Shown piece after piece: positions 1-8,462 of a stretch of 64,000 nucleotides of DNA. A program made the translations under genes and the position numbers. The stretch covers positions 124,001 to 188,000 of the forward strand of contig JAEZCE010000086.1 of NCBI GenBank assembly GCA_023429995.1, read 5' to 3'. The notes below the pieces were generated by a model. That model had not been told where the DNA came from. It worked only from the letters and a program-made list of their open reading frames with translations, and ran no database searches. Origin of the DNA: Bacillota bacterium. Its GTDB lineage: Bacteria > Bacillota > UBA4882 > UBA8346. The number at the start of each line of letters is the position of its first letter. Within the stretch, counting starts at the first letter, position 1.

Positions 1-1
1 T

Positions 2-1048
2 GTGGCCCTAACCAGGGCTAAGAAACAATTAATCATGGCGGGTTCGGGCGCGAGCCGCAGCAAAGGTAAAACCATTGAAACCGCAAATAACTGGATGAAA
101 TGGTTCGAGCTTTTGATACCTCTGGATACCGAGCAGCCGCTCATCGATTATCAGGGAAGCAAAATTAAAATTACCCGGGAAGTGCCGTTCTCAACAATTC
201 AAGCGCAGGAAAGGAGCTTTTTAACAGAAAGTATCGCCAAACTTTCAAAGACAATTCCAGTAGAGACAGTGCAGGAAACCGCCGTTACTCTGTTGCCGGT
301 CGGATCATCCGCTAAGTCCTTTAAGGTCACGGAATTAATCGTATTTAAGGATTGCCCGCGCCGATATTTTTGGCAGTATCAAGCCGGTCTTAAATTGGAA
401 TTGGCCGGGGACGGCCCTCGTGACCCGGAAAATCCCGCTACTGACAACGCCGGAGCGAAGATAGGCAGTTTTCTGCATCAGGTATTTCAATCGGGAAGCA
501 CAAAATGGCCTGAAGATTTATGGCTACAAACTTTCAGGGGACAGACCGGGCCGGAGTCGGAGCGTTTAAAAGCCGAACTGTTGCAAATGTGGCAAAACTT
601 CCGGGCCAGCCAGTTCACGGAAGCCTGGGGAAAGTGTTGGGACGAAGTTCCCTTCATTGTGAAATTGGATGATAACCAGAGAGTGGAGGGACGCTTTGAC
701 CGCTTGATCCAATCAAGCGACGGCGCTTTGACCTTAGTCGACTACAAGTCGCACCGGATTCCAGCGGGTGAAGTCGGTAAAAAGGCTATTCCGTATTTCT
801 GGCAATTGCAACTTTATGCTTTGGCGATCCAGGCCCTATGGGGCCGTTTACCCGACCAGGCGCTGCTTTATTTTCTCTATCCCAATCAGACGGTGGCGGT
901 TCCCCTGGATGAGGCGTCCCTTGCCCAAACGAAGAGGGAAGTGATGTCCATTATGGAGTTTATTGAGGAACATGACCAGTGGCGGGATTATCAGAAAGGG
1001 GAACGGTGCGAGTATTGTAAATATAACGGGATTTGCGGGATCTATTAA
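2..1048 (+). CDS. C-terminal part of UvrD/AddA-type helicase with RecB-like nuclease domain (5' end outside window)
   Basis: The reading frame is open from the left edge and begins inside helicase motif VI (VALTRAKK), so only the last ~348 residues are present. Downstream comes a PD-(D/E)XK nuclease domain: GRFDRL and LVDYKS supply the catalytic Asp and the D-x-K pair, followed by the QLQLYALA helix. One Cys (FKDCPRRYFWQY) precedes the nuclease core and a terminal CEYCKYNGIC supplies three more, the pattern of a 4Fe-4S-stapled nuclease as in AddB and Cas4. The family unwinds and resects DNA ends. Four cluster cysteines are unusual for AddA itself, so an AddA-like or PcrA-nuclease fusion are both possible. 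Confidence 0.8.
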   Translation: MALTRAKKQLIMAGSGASRSKGKTIETANNWMKWFELLIPLDTEQPLIDYQGSKIKITREVPFSTIQAQERSFLTESIAKLSKTIPVETVQETAVTLLPVGSSAKSFKVTELIVFKDCPRRYFWQYQAGLKLELAGDGPRDPENPATDNAGAKIGSFLHQVFQSGSTKWPEDLWLQTFRGQTGPESERLKAELLQMWQNFRASQFTEAWGKCWDEVPFIVKLDDNQRVEGRFDRLIQSSDGALTLVDYKSHRIPAGEVGKKAIPYFWQLQLYALAIQALWGRLPDQALLYFLYPNQTVAVPLDEASLAQTKREVMSIMEFIEEHDQWRDYQKGERCEYCKYNGICGIY

Positions 1049-1217
1049 ATCAAATCACCCTATTTGGCTACCTTTTGTTGCATGGATACCAACCCTCTCC
1101 TTCGGATGGAATTTTGCTACCTAAACAAACTGCCCGGGGCTTCTTCCGGCCCAATTAATCCACTGTAGTTTGGACTCAATAAGAGTCCACCACCTCTCTG
1201 ACGTTGCAATATCGTTC

Positions 1218-2228
1218 TCATTGCCAAATGGAATTCTTACGGACAGCCTTTATATCTTTAGCAGGCGGCCGACCAAAAAGCCGCCGGTATTCACGGCTGA
1301 ATTGGGAGGGGCTCTCGTAACCCACTTCCAGGGCGGCAGTCGATACGTCCACCCCGCCGCTCAGCATGATGCGTCTTGCTTCCAAAAGCCGAAGCTGTTT
1401 TTGGTATTGTAAGGGGCTCATGGTGGTGATGGCTTTAAACTTATGATGGAGCCCGGAAACGCTCATATTGCTTCTTTTAGCCAGATCTTCGACAGCAAAC
1501 GAGTGGAAATAGTTTTCTTTGATCCAGCGGATGGCCTTGCCAATACCGTCTGCCTGCTGGTCGAAAACTGCCTGTTGAAGAAAGAGATGTCCATAGTCCC
1601 CCGATAATAAATGAAAAATCAATTCACGTTTGATGAGTCCGGCAATAAAACGGACTTCTCCGGGTATATCAATCAATTTGAGCAGCCTGATAAGAAGTTC
1701 CAGAAATTTAACATCGGATTTACCGATGAAAGCTGCCGGGCCAAGTTCGGTATTCCTTTGCTTGACGTTAATTTCAGCCTCGATGACTAGGGAAGCAATC
1801 TCTTTGGCAGTAAAATCGATACGCAAACCGATATAGGGCGATTCTTTCGTTGCGCCGATAACTTGTCCCGAAGCAGGAATATCGATGATGGAAGCCAGAT
1901 AGTCGCCGTCGTGATAATAGAGGATATTTCCTCCTAAATGGAAGCTTTTCATTCCCTGCAGAATGAGGCAAAGAGACGGATTTAATACAGTGGGAATCAA
2001 TGGAGCCTGGTAGCTATGCCGGCAAACCGAAAGAAAATCGATGCCTGTTTTGGTAGTCTCTTCGGCTTGGGTAATTTGTTCCGTTATGGCAATCAGCTCA
2101 TGAAGCTGTTTCTGACAGATTGACCTGGGATTGCCGGGAAGAACCGTTGATTGTGGTGTTTGTTTTGGGTCATGCAATGTTTTCACCTGCCTTTGATGCA
2201 AAAGCTCCGCTAGCTGAATGCCTCTCAT
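1218..2228 (-). CDS. AraC-family transcriptional regulator (AraC_N plus HTH_18)
   Basis: An N-terminal AraC_N-type sensing domain (LIPTVLNPSLCLILQGMK, HDGDYLASIIDIPASG) is followed by a C-terminal double helix-turn-helix (VEDLAKRSNMSVSGLHHKFK, AALEVGYESPSQFSREYRRLFG). The ATG at 2228 is chosen because AGGAGA lies about 8 nt upstream on the minus strand; the frame stays open for 23 more codons without a ribosome site. The gene is divergent from the aldo/keto reductase at 2379, and regulators of this type usually control such a neighbour. The effector is unknown. Confidence 0.88.
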   Translation of the reverse strand: MRGIQLAELLHQRQVKTLHDPKQTPQSTVLPGNPRSICQKQLHELIAITEQITQAEETTKTGIDFLSVCRHSYQAPLIPTVLNPSLCLILQGMKSFHLGGNILYYHDGDYLASIIDIPASGQVIGATKESPYIGLRIDFTAKEIASLVIEAEINVKQRNTELGPAAFIGKSDVKFLELLIRLLKLIDIPGEVRFIAGLIKRELIFHLLSGDYGHLFLQQAVFDQQADGIGKAIRWIKENYFHSFAVEDLAKRSNMSVSGLHHKFKAITTMSPLQYQKQLRLLEARRIMLSGGVDVSTAALEVGYESPSQFSREYRRLFGRPPAKDIKAVRKNSIWQ

Positions 2229-2378
2229 TATATCTTGTCTCCTGGTTTCATTCAACATCGGGAAATAAAAAAATCGGGTATTTGCAGAATCGGGCAATTT
2301 TTAGGCAGAAATGGACTAACCGGTTTTTGAAAAATACAGGATAATAGAGAGTAAATGAAGATGCAAAGGAGTATGGAT

Positions 2379-3374
2379 ATGATTTTAGAAAAACGGAAAC
2401 TTGGAAGTCAAGGCTTGGCAGTATCCGCCATCGGCCTTGGCTGTATGGGCATGAGCCAGTACTATGGGCCGGCGGATGAGAAAGAGTCGATTGCCACGTT
2501 GCACCGTGCCATTGAATTGGGATGCAACTTTTTCGATACGGCCCAGGGTTATGGCCCTCTTACCAACGAGGAGTTGCTTGGCCGGGCTTTTAAGGGCCGA
2601 CGGGATCAGGTGGTGATCGCGACCAAATTTGGATTCTTATTTAGAGACGGAAAGCAAGTTGGTACCGAAAGAGCCAGCCAGCCCCAGCAGATCCGGGAAG
2701 CGGTAGATGGCTCCCTTCAGCGTTTAGGTACCGAGTACATCGACCTTCTCTATCAGCACCGAGTCGATCCGGCCGTCCCGATGGAGGAGGTGGCGGGTAC
2801 AGTCGGTGATCTGGTGAAGAAGGGGAAAGTAAGGTTCTTCGGGCTTTCGGAGGCGGGTATCTCCAATATCCGCCGGGCCCATGCCGTTCATCCGGTTTCT
2901 GCCCTGCAGAGCGAATATTCTTTATGGGAACGCAATCTGGAGCCGGAAATCATACCGGTTTTGCGGGAACTGGGTATCGGCCTGGTACCTTTTTGCCCTC
3001 TTGGCCGCGGTTTTCTGACAGGAGAGGGTAAGCGGGCGGCAGAATATCCGGAAGGCGATTATCGACGCGCCGATCCCCGTTACCAGGGCAGCAATTATGA
3101 TGGAAACAAAAAGGCTGCTCAAATTGTATACGATATCGCCGCAGACAAAAATATAAAACCCGCTCAAATTGCGCTTGCCTGGCTACTCCATAAGGGTGGA
3201 GATATCGTACCGATTCCCGGCACCAAACGCCGTAACTACCTTGAAGAGAATCTGGCTGCCGCTGGTGTCCGGCTTGACGTCTCACAGATGCAAATGTTAG
3301 ACGAGGCTTTGGCCCCGGGAAAGATTTCTGGGAATCGTTATCCCGACTGGGTTATGGCGACGATTGATCGCTAA
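2379..3374 (+). CDS. Aldo/keto reductase
   Basis: A full-length (~331 aa) NADPH-dependent aldo/keto reductase with a TIM-barrel fold. The catalytic tetrad is visible: Asp and Tyr in FFDTAQGYG, Lys in IATKFGF, His in LLYQHRVDP. The cofactor-binding end is VPIPGTKRRNYLEEN. GLGCMGMSQYYG near the N-terminus is typical of the AKR11/AKR13-like group acting on small aldehydes and ketones. ATG 2379 has AGGAG 7 nt upstream; two in-frame ATGs further upstream lack a site. It is divergent from the AraC gene. The natural substrate cannot be inferred. Confidence 0.9.
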   Translation: MILEKRKLGSQGLAVSAIGLGCMGMSQYYGPADEKESIATLHRAIELGCNFFDTAQGYGPLTNEELLGRAFKGRRDQVVIATKFGFLFRDGKQVGTERASQPQQIREAVDGSLQRLGTEYIDLLYQHRVDPAVPMEEVAGTVGDLVKKGKVRFFGLSEAGISNIRRAHAVHPVSALQSEYSLWERNLEPEIIPVLRELGIGLVPFCPLGRGFLTGEGKRAAEYPEGDYRRADPRYQGSNYDGNKKAAQIVYDIAADKNIKPAQIALAWLLHKGGDIVPIPGTKRRNYLEENLAAAGVRLDVSQMQMLDEALAPGKISGNRYPDWVMATIDR

Positions 3375-3641
3375 AGCGGGCAACTTGGGGATAATCCGGA
3401 GTGGATCGATGCGTATCCTGTCATATCTGTTCTTGACATTGCCCTTAGGATCCGGATATTCCCAATTGCCGAGACAGGTCCATGGGGATTGAGCAAGCCG
3501 TGTAGACCTTAATACGGTGGGGATATATAACTGACCGCGAAGGATAGTGGGTATCCCCTTTCAGAGACAAAGGGTCCGCTTTCAAGGAAGCTAATATTAG
3601 GGCTTTATAATGAATTGAACAAAATAGTATATACTACTGTT

Positions 3642-5033
3642 CTATATATCCCATCCAGGTAGAAACTTTTTGGTATTCCGCAACATTTCATCAAATAAAT
3701 TTTCTGCAGCTTGTAACGGTATATTCACTAACGGATCGTTTACAAAAGCTGCAAAAGCTAATTTTTTGTTTTTTTCTAAAGTTGCCTTCAGTATCGTTTC
3801 CTGATTCATAACTGCCCTATGAACAAGCCCAAGGACGCTATCCGGTAATTTGCCTGCCATTACAGGTCGAATATTATTTTTTATAAACACTGCATTCGTT
3901 TCTACTACAGAACCGGATGGCAAACCAACGACTTGTCCATAGTTTGGTAAATTTACATTGGTAATTAACTGTCCAAGACCTAAGAGGGCTTTCATTTGGT
4001 TAACCCCTTCTTCGCCCGTTTCATTTAAAGTAAAGTTTTCTTCTCCAGACATCAGTTTTCTTGATCTTGCGAGTCTTTTTTGGAGATCTTCTTTTCTCCA
4101 TTGAACTGTAGTTAAACCGAATTTCCAAGATTTTACGGTATCAGGATCCTTTAGATACCAGCTGCCTGGAACGAATTCAGCCAAGTGTCGATCTCCAGCG
4201 GCAGCTATAATCCCGTATCTTTTAAACAAATCAAACTTTACTCTTTGGGTTGAAGAAAAAGAGCTATTCATCCAGTGGCCTTTTTCTTCTTTTTCATAAC
4301 CTTCTTCATAATATTTCTCAACAAACTTTGCATATAACTCCATCAAGTCGATGTCTTTATAAGATGCTTTGTCAATCCAGGTAAAATGGTTTATACCAAG
4401 TACATTAATTTTGATTTCCGCTCTTTTTACATCCTTGATACCGAGCATATCCTCTAGGGCATCGCTCAGAACCTTTTGGGTTCCAAACACTTCGTGGCAG
4501 CACCCGAAAGCTTTTATTTGAGGAAATACTTCGTATAATGTTCTTACACAGAGTGACATTGGATTGGTATAATTAATAACCCAGGCCTCTGGAGAATATT
4601 TTTTAATATTTTCCGCTATTTCCACATACATTGGTATCGTTCGCAGGGCTCTTATTTGTCCTCCCGGACCTACAGTATCTCCAACCGATTGGTAAATACC
4701 ATATTTTTCAGGTGCATGAACATCGGATTCCATTTCATTAAAAGTTCCCGGTAAAATCGATATAATAACAAAATCGGCTTCCGTAAGTGCCTCTTTTATA
4801 GTTTTAACAGTTTTATAATTCCAGACACTCTTAGCACCTTCTGCGGACTTTGTTAAATTTCCTATGATTTCATTATGACAAGCAGCTTCATAATTGATAT
4901 CATATAAGAAAAGGGTTCCCGACATTTCTTCTTGTGAAATCAGATCGCTCATCAGGCCCCAAGCCCAACCCCTTGAACCTCCGCCGATGTATGCTATCTT
5001 AACATCACTTGCTTTATTCGCACTTACAATCAT
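3642..5033 (-). CDS. lplD: GH4 alpha-galacturonidase, LplD type
   Basis: A 463-residue family 4 glycoside hydrolase, an NAD- and Mn-dependent enzyme that works by oxidation and elimination. The Rossmann motif IGGGSRGW (about residues 16-23), NYTNPMS (154-160) and LGINHF (212-217) fit GH4. The active-site motif is C-H-E-V (179-182) instead of the C-H-S-V of alpha-glucosidases and galactosidases; CHEV is the published hallmark of LplD alpha-galacturonidases. It probably splits galacturonate from pectin-derived oligosaccharides in the cytoplasm. GGGAGG lies about 8 nt before the ATG. It is divergent from the AraC gene at 5353. Confidence 0.88.
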   Translation of the reverse strand: MIVSANKASDVKIAYIGGGSRGWAWGLMSDLISQEEMSGTLFLYDINYEAACHNEIIGNLTKSAEGAKSVWNYKTVKTIKEALTEADFVIISILPGTFNEMESDVHAPEKYGIYQSVGDTVGPGGQIRALRTIPMYVEIAENIKKYSPEAWVINYTNPMSLCVRTLYEVFPQIKAFGCCHEVFGTQKVLSDALEDMLGIKDVKRAEIKINVLGINHFTWIDKASYKDIDLMELYAKFVEKYYEEGYEKEEKGHWMNSSFSSTQRVKFDLFKRYGIIAAAGDRHLAEFVPGSWYLKDPDTVKSWKFGLTTVQWRKEDLQKRLARSRKLMSGEENFTLNETGEEGVNQMKALLGLGQLITNVNLPNYGQVVGLPSGSVVETNAVFIKNNIRPVMAGKLPDSVLGLVHRAVMNQETILKATLEKNKKLAFAAFVNDPLVNIPLQAAENLFDEMLRNTKKFLPGWDI

Positions 5034-5276
5034 TATTCATTCCTCCCAATATTGATATTCATATTTTAAAGCAAAATTAGTTGAATTTCAGTACAATTTT
5101 TGTCATTATAAAGATTTTTCAATGAATTTTGTCCCAAAGTGAAATGGCAAAACAACAATTAATCGATTTTTTGATTTTTTAAACAATGATTAAGTATGGA
5201 AGATGATTGTGATGAAATTACTTATCCCAAGCGAGTTGGCTTAGCATCAGATTTATAATAAAATAAAGATGATTTC

Positions 5277-5308
5277 GATGGGTAAAGTTTATTGGCACTT
5301 TACCCATC
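5277..5308. repeat. 12-bp perfect inverted repeat in the leader of the AraC gene
   Basis: GATGGGTAAAGT at 5277-5288 and ACTTTACCCATC at 5297-5308 are perfect inverted copies around an 8-nt loop, 45 bp before the AraC start at 5353. It could be an RNA hairpin or an operator in the ~320-bp lplD/AraC intergenic region. No T-run follows, so a terminator is unlikely. Nothing else was identified in 5034-5352. Confidence 0.6.
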
Positions 5309-5352
5309 TGAGGGGAACATATTTTATAAATAAAACTGGATTGAGGATAATT

Positions 5353-6219
5353 ATGAAGGAAAATACTCGGATAGATATCAAAGTCTATGATAAAATCCAT
5401 ACCAGATTTGAAATATCTCACGTACAACATATCGGTTACAGCAGTATGAAAACAAAGCATTTCCATGATGCTTTTGAAATATATTACCTATTCAAAGGTG
5501 AGCGTTACTATTTCATTAATGATCGAATCTACCATTTAAAAAAAGGCGATTTGGTATTTATTGATGTTCATTCGATTCATAAAACCAATGATGCGGATAT
5601 TCCGGATCATGAGAGGATATTAATCGCTTTTAAAAAAGCCTATTTAAATAACATCCTGATTGAAGCAGGCGATTATGATTTGTTTTCCTGTTTTCACAAA
5701 AACACGAATATCCTTCGATTAAACGAAGAAGATCAAACATTTATTGAACAACTGCTATTTAAAATGTTAGCTGAAAATAATAATCCTACTGACGGCTCAC
5801 TAATTCACTTAAAAATCATGCTCGCCGAATTTTTGATTTTCTCAGGGAGGTTATTCCAAAATACACCCAATTATGTTTCTGAGAATTCCAATCCGATGTA
5901 TAGTAAAATTTCCGAAGTCATTACTCATATAAATAAAAATTATATGCAAGATTTAACGTTAGATTCGATAGCTAAAACATTTTTTATCAGTACCTGGTAT
6001 TTAAGCAGGACTTTTAAGAAAATAACGGGTTTAAATTTAAACGAGTATATTAATAATGTGAAAATAAGGGAAGCTCAATTATTATTATCCTCAACAAAAC
6101 TGAATATCACTAAGATATCAGAAACGGTTGGGTATGATAGTCCAACTCATTTTGGCAGAGTATTTAAATCGATAACGGGAGTGTCTCCTTTAAAGTATAG
6201 GAAAACTTTACCTAAATAA
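5353..6219 (+). CDS. AraC-family regulator with N-terminal cupin domain
   Basis: About 288 residues. The first ~150 form a cupin ligand-binding domain (MKTKHFHDAFEIYYLFKGE, IYHLKKGDLVFIDVHSIHK). The last ~100 are a double HTH (LDSIAKTFFISTWYLSRTFKK, ISETVGYDSPTHFGRVFKSITG). ATG 5353 is preceded by GAGG at 6-nt spacing; the upstream in-frame codons cross the hairpin at 5277-5308 and lack a site. It is divergent from lplD and upstream of the sugar transporter, so it probably senses a released uronic acid or oligosaccharide. The gene is clearly more AT-rich than the housekeeping block further right. Confidence 0.85.
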   Translation: MKENTRIDIKVYDKIHTRFEISHVQHIGYSSMKTKHFHDAFEIYYLFKGERYYFINDRIYHLKKGDLVFIDVHSIHKTNDADIPDHERILIAFKKAYLNNILIEAGDYDLFSCFHKNTNILRLNEEDQTFIEQLLFKMLAENNNPTDGSLIHLKIMLAEFLIFSGRLFQNTPNYVSENSNPMYSKISEVITHINKNYMQDLTLDSIAKTFFISTWYLSRTFKKITGLNLNEYINNVKIREAQLLLSSTKLNITKISETVGYDSPTHFGRVFKSITGVSPLKYRKTLPK

Positions 6220-6251
6220 ATACAATACAAAGGAGGGGGCCGCAGCAACTA

Positions 6252-6550
6252 TCATCTAAAAAGAAGGCATGGGACAATCTTCATATGGAGCAAGGTCAGA
6301 AATTGCGTAAATTCAATAGCCATCGGTTTGAAGAGTACTGTCCTTATTGATATATTCTTGTAATTGTTCTTGGGCGGAAACGCTGTTAAGTTGATTAACC
6401 TCTTGGCACTTGGCAAATTTCGTTTTACCTTCTCTGGTAATGAGATTTTCAACAAATGCTTTTGGTTTATGAGTCCTCGGCCTCGTTTATTTCCACCTTT
6501 GGCGCTACCAAAGTAAATTGCATCCATTTTAACCAGACCGGCTAATTAAA
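6252..6550 (-). pseudogene. Decayed IS1595-family transposase fragment
   Basis: Read on the minus strand, one frame gives LAGLVKMDAIYFGSAKGG then NKRGRG, matching the IS1595-type DDE core (consensus G-x-VE-x-DE-x-Y-x-GG...KGGKRGRG) with the second acidic residue changed to Ala. After a frameshift the next frame continues with KPKAFV, EGKTKFAKCQEVNQL and LQTDGY, the second catalytic Asp region, then a stop in place of the expected sense codon. At least one frameshift and one nonsense change make it inactive. Both ends of the gene and the terminal repeats are missing or unrecognisable. Confidence 0.75.
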
Positions 6551-6626
6551 TCCCAGATAATTTATATACTGCAATAATCTCTTAATAATATTTTAAGATA
6601 GCAAACAAACATCGTAAAATACCTTA

Positions 6627-6655
6627 TTTCAATCGCTAACCAGTGAATTTATACT
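6627..6655 (+). promoter_or_regulatory. Possible promoter of the sugar ABC operon
   Basis: TTTCAA (6627-6632) and TATACT (6650-6655) are separated by 17 bp, 41 bp before the permease start. The -35 box is weak, as expected for an activator-dependent promoter beside an AraC gene. Confidence 0.4.
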
Positions 6656-6695
6656 AAAAAGGATAAGATGAAATTCATTGAAATGAGGAAATGTC

Positions 6696-7583
6696 ATGCG
6701 GAATGAAAGATGGTTTCCATACTTTTTGATTGCTCCGACAGTAATCTTAATCGCTGTGCTGATGTTTTTTCCCATTGCGCAGGTTTTTAATTTGAGTGTG
6801 CGGACTTATTCATTAGCAAATTTTTCAGAAGTCGGCAAGTTTATCGGCTTTCAAAATTTCAAGCAAATGTTTCAAGACGGGGTCTTTTTCAAGTCGTTGC
6901 AGGTTACTTTCAAATGGGTGTTTGTTCAGGTCTTTCTGCAACTCGTCGTTGGAATTGTCGCGGCTCTGCTTTTGAATCAACGCTTTAAGGGGAAAGGAAC
7001 GGCCCGGGCCGTTACTTTTATTCCTTGGGCTGTCTCCGGAGTATTGACTTCCATGTTGTGGCTGTTGATGTTTGATCAAAGTATCGGAGTGTTGAATGAT
7101 ATCTTAAAAAAGATTTCATTAATCCACGATAATTTGGCTTGGCTGGCCAATCCGAAACTGGTATTTCCCTCGATTATTATTGCCGAACTATGGCGGGGTA
7201 TTCCCTTTTTCGCCATTACCATTTTGGCGGCGCTACAATCGATTTCGGCGGATTTATATGAAGCTTCGGATATTGATGGTTGCAATAAGACCCAACGGTT
7301 CTTTTATATTGTGTTTCCTTTACTGATGGAATCGATCGTTTTTTCTACTTTGTTACGGGCAATTTGGGAGTTTAATTCGGTGGATATGATCTTTACATTG
7401 ACGGGTGGGGGTCCGGCCCGAATGACCATGACTTTGCCGATTTACTTGATGCAGACGGCGATCGTTGGAGGGAATTATGGATATGGGTCCACTCTGGCGG
7501 CCTTTACATTCATCTTTTTATTAGTATTTGCAATGATTTACCTGCGCATTACCAAGGGAGGGACCATCGATGAACAAGCCTAA
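6696..7583 (+). CDS. Sugar ABC transporter permease, MalF/UgpA type
   Basis: A 295-residue inner-membrane permease with about six hydrophobic segments, starting near residues 8-30. The cytoplasmic EAA loop that docks on the ATPase is LYEASDIDGCNKTQRFFYIVFPLL. GAGGAAATGTC precedes the ATG. The stop overlaps the next permease by 14 nt, so they are translationally coupled. It forms a CUT1-type importer with the genes at 7570 and 8463. No ATPase gene lies nearby, so a shared MsmX-type ATPase encoded elsewhere is likely. The substrate is probably a pectin- or hemicellulose-derived oligosaccharide, judging from the neighbours. Confidence 0.9.
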   Translation: MRNERWFPYFLIAPTVILIAVLMFFPIAQVFNLSVRTYSLANFSEVGKFIGFQNFKQMFQDGVFFKSLQVTFKWVFVQVFLQLVVGIVAALLLNQRFKGKGTARAVTFIPWAVSGVLTSMLWLLMFDQSIGVLNDILKKISLIHDNLAWLANPKLVFPSIIIAELWRGIPFFAITILAALQSISADLYEASDIDGCNKTQRFFYIVFPLLMESIVFSTLLRAIWEFNSVDMIFTLTGGGPARMTMTLPIYLMQTAIVGGNYGYGSTLAAFTFIFLLVFAMIYLRITKGGTIDEQA

Positions 7584-8406
7584 TCAATTTCTTTCCAGAA
7601 CAATATTTTTTTATGCTCCATTAATGCTCCTGATGCTTTTTGTGATACTCCCTTTTTTGTGGGCCTTATCGACATCGCTGAAGCCGCAGGTAGACATTAT
7701 TACCAGCACCATCAAATATATTCCCAATCCGGTTACTTTTGAAAACTATACCCGGGTTTGGACCAAAAACAGTTTTTCAATATTCTTTTATAACAGTTTA
7801 TTCCTGTCGGTTACCTCAACCGTATTCATCGTGCTTTTTTCAGTCTTTAACGGGTATGCGCTGGACCGGTTTAAATTTAAGGGAAGCAAACTCTTTACTT
7901 TTGTATTGATAGCTACACAACTATTACCGATGATCATCCTGCTCGTGCCGTTATTTCTTATTTTTAAAACGGTAGGTTTAATAAATAACCGGATGTCGCT
8001 GATTTTGTTATATTCGGTAACCCATATTCCATTTAACACGCTATTGATGAAGGCTTTTATCAGTAAGTTACCGGTGGAGCTGGATGAAGCGGCGATGGTT
8101 GATGGAGCTACCCGCATGAAAGTAATTTTTGCTATTATTTTCCCGGTTGTTTTGCCGGGTATTGTCGCGACAGCCGCGTTTGCCTTTATCAGTTGCTGGA
8201 ATGAGTTTTTAGCGGCGTTTTCTTTTATGACTTCCATGCAAAAATTTACGGTACCGGTTGGACTCAAGTTCCTTATCGGCGAGTATAGTGTCGATTATGG
8301 CGCTTTGGCCGCCGGAAGTATTATTGCTTTGATCCCGCCGGTTGCATTGTTTGCTTATATTCAAAAGTACCTGGTGGAGGGGTTGGGTGGATCGGTAAAG
8401 GGTTGA
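7570..8406 (+). CDS. Sugar ABC transporter permease, MalG/UgpE type
   Basis: A 278-residue permease with about six membrane segments and the EAA motif LDEAAMVDGATRMKVIFAIIFPVVLPG. It overlaps the upstream permease by 14 nt. It forms the second half of the heterodimeric CUT1 channel for the binding protein at 8463. Confidence 0.9.
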   Translation: MNKPNQFLSRTIFFYAPLMLLMLFVILPFLWALSTSLKPQVDIITSTIKYIPNPVTFENYTRVWTKNSFSIFFYNSLFLSVTSTVFIVLFSVFNGYALDRFKFKGSKLFTFVLIATQLLPMIILLVPLFLIFKTVGLINNRMSLILLYSVTHIPFNTLLMKAFISKLPVELDEAAMVDGATRMKVIFAIIFPVVLPGIVATAAFAFISCWNEFLAAFSFMTSMQKFTVPVGLKFLIGEYSVDYGALAAGSIIALIPPVALFAYIQKYLVEGLGGSVKG

Positions 8407-8462
8407 TTTCATTGTGCATGATCCGGTTATCCGGTTTGCAAATAAAAATAGGAGGAGAAATA

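Noticed and set aside
3625..3636. TAGTATATACTA palindrome resembling the half-sites at 47476-47487
   Set aside because: It lies at the 3' end of lplD and is short and AT-rich, so chance is likely.
6252..6527. Intact 91-residue protein on the minus strand
   Set aside because: Only the first ~20 residues match a transposase; the rest continues in another frame, so it is a frameshifted relic.
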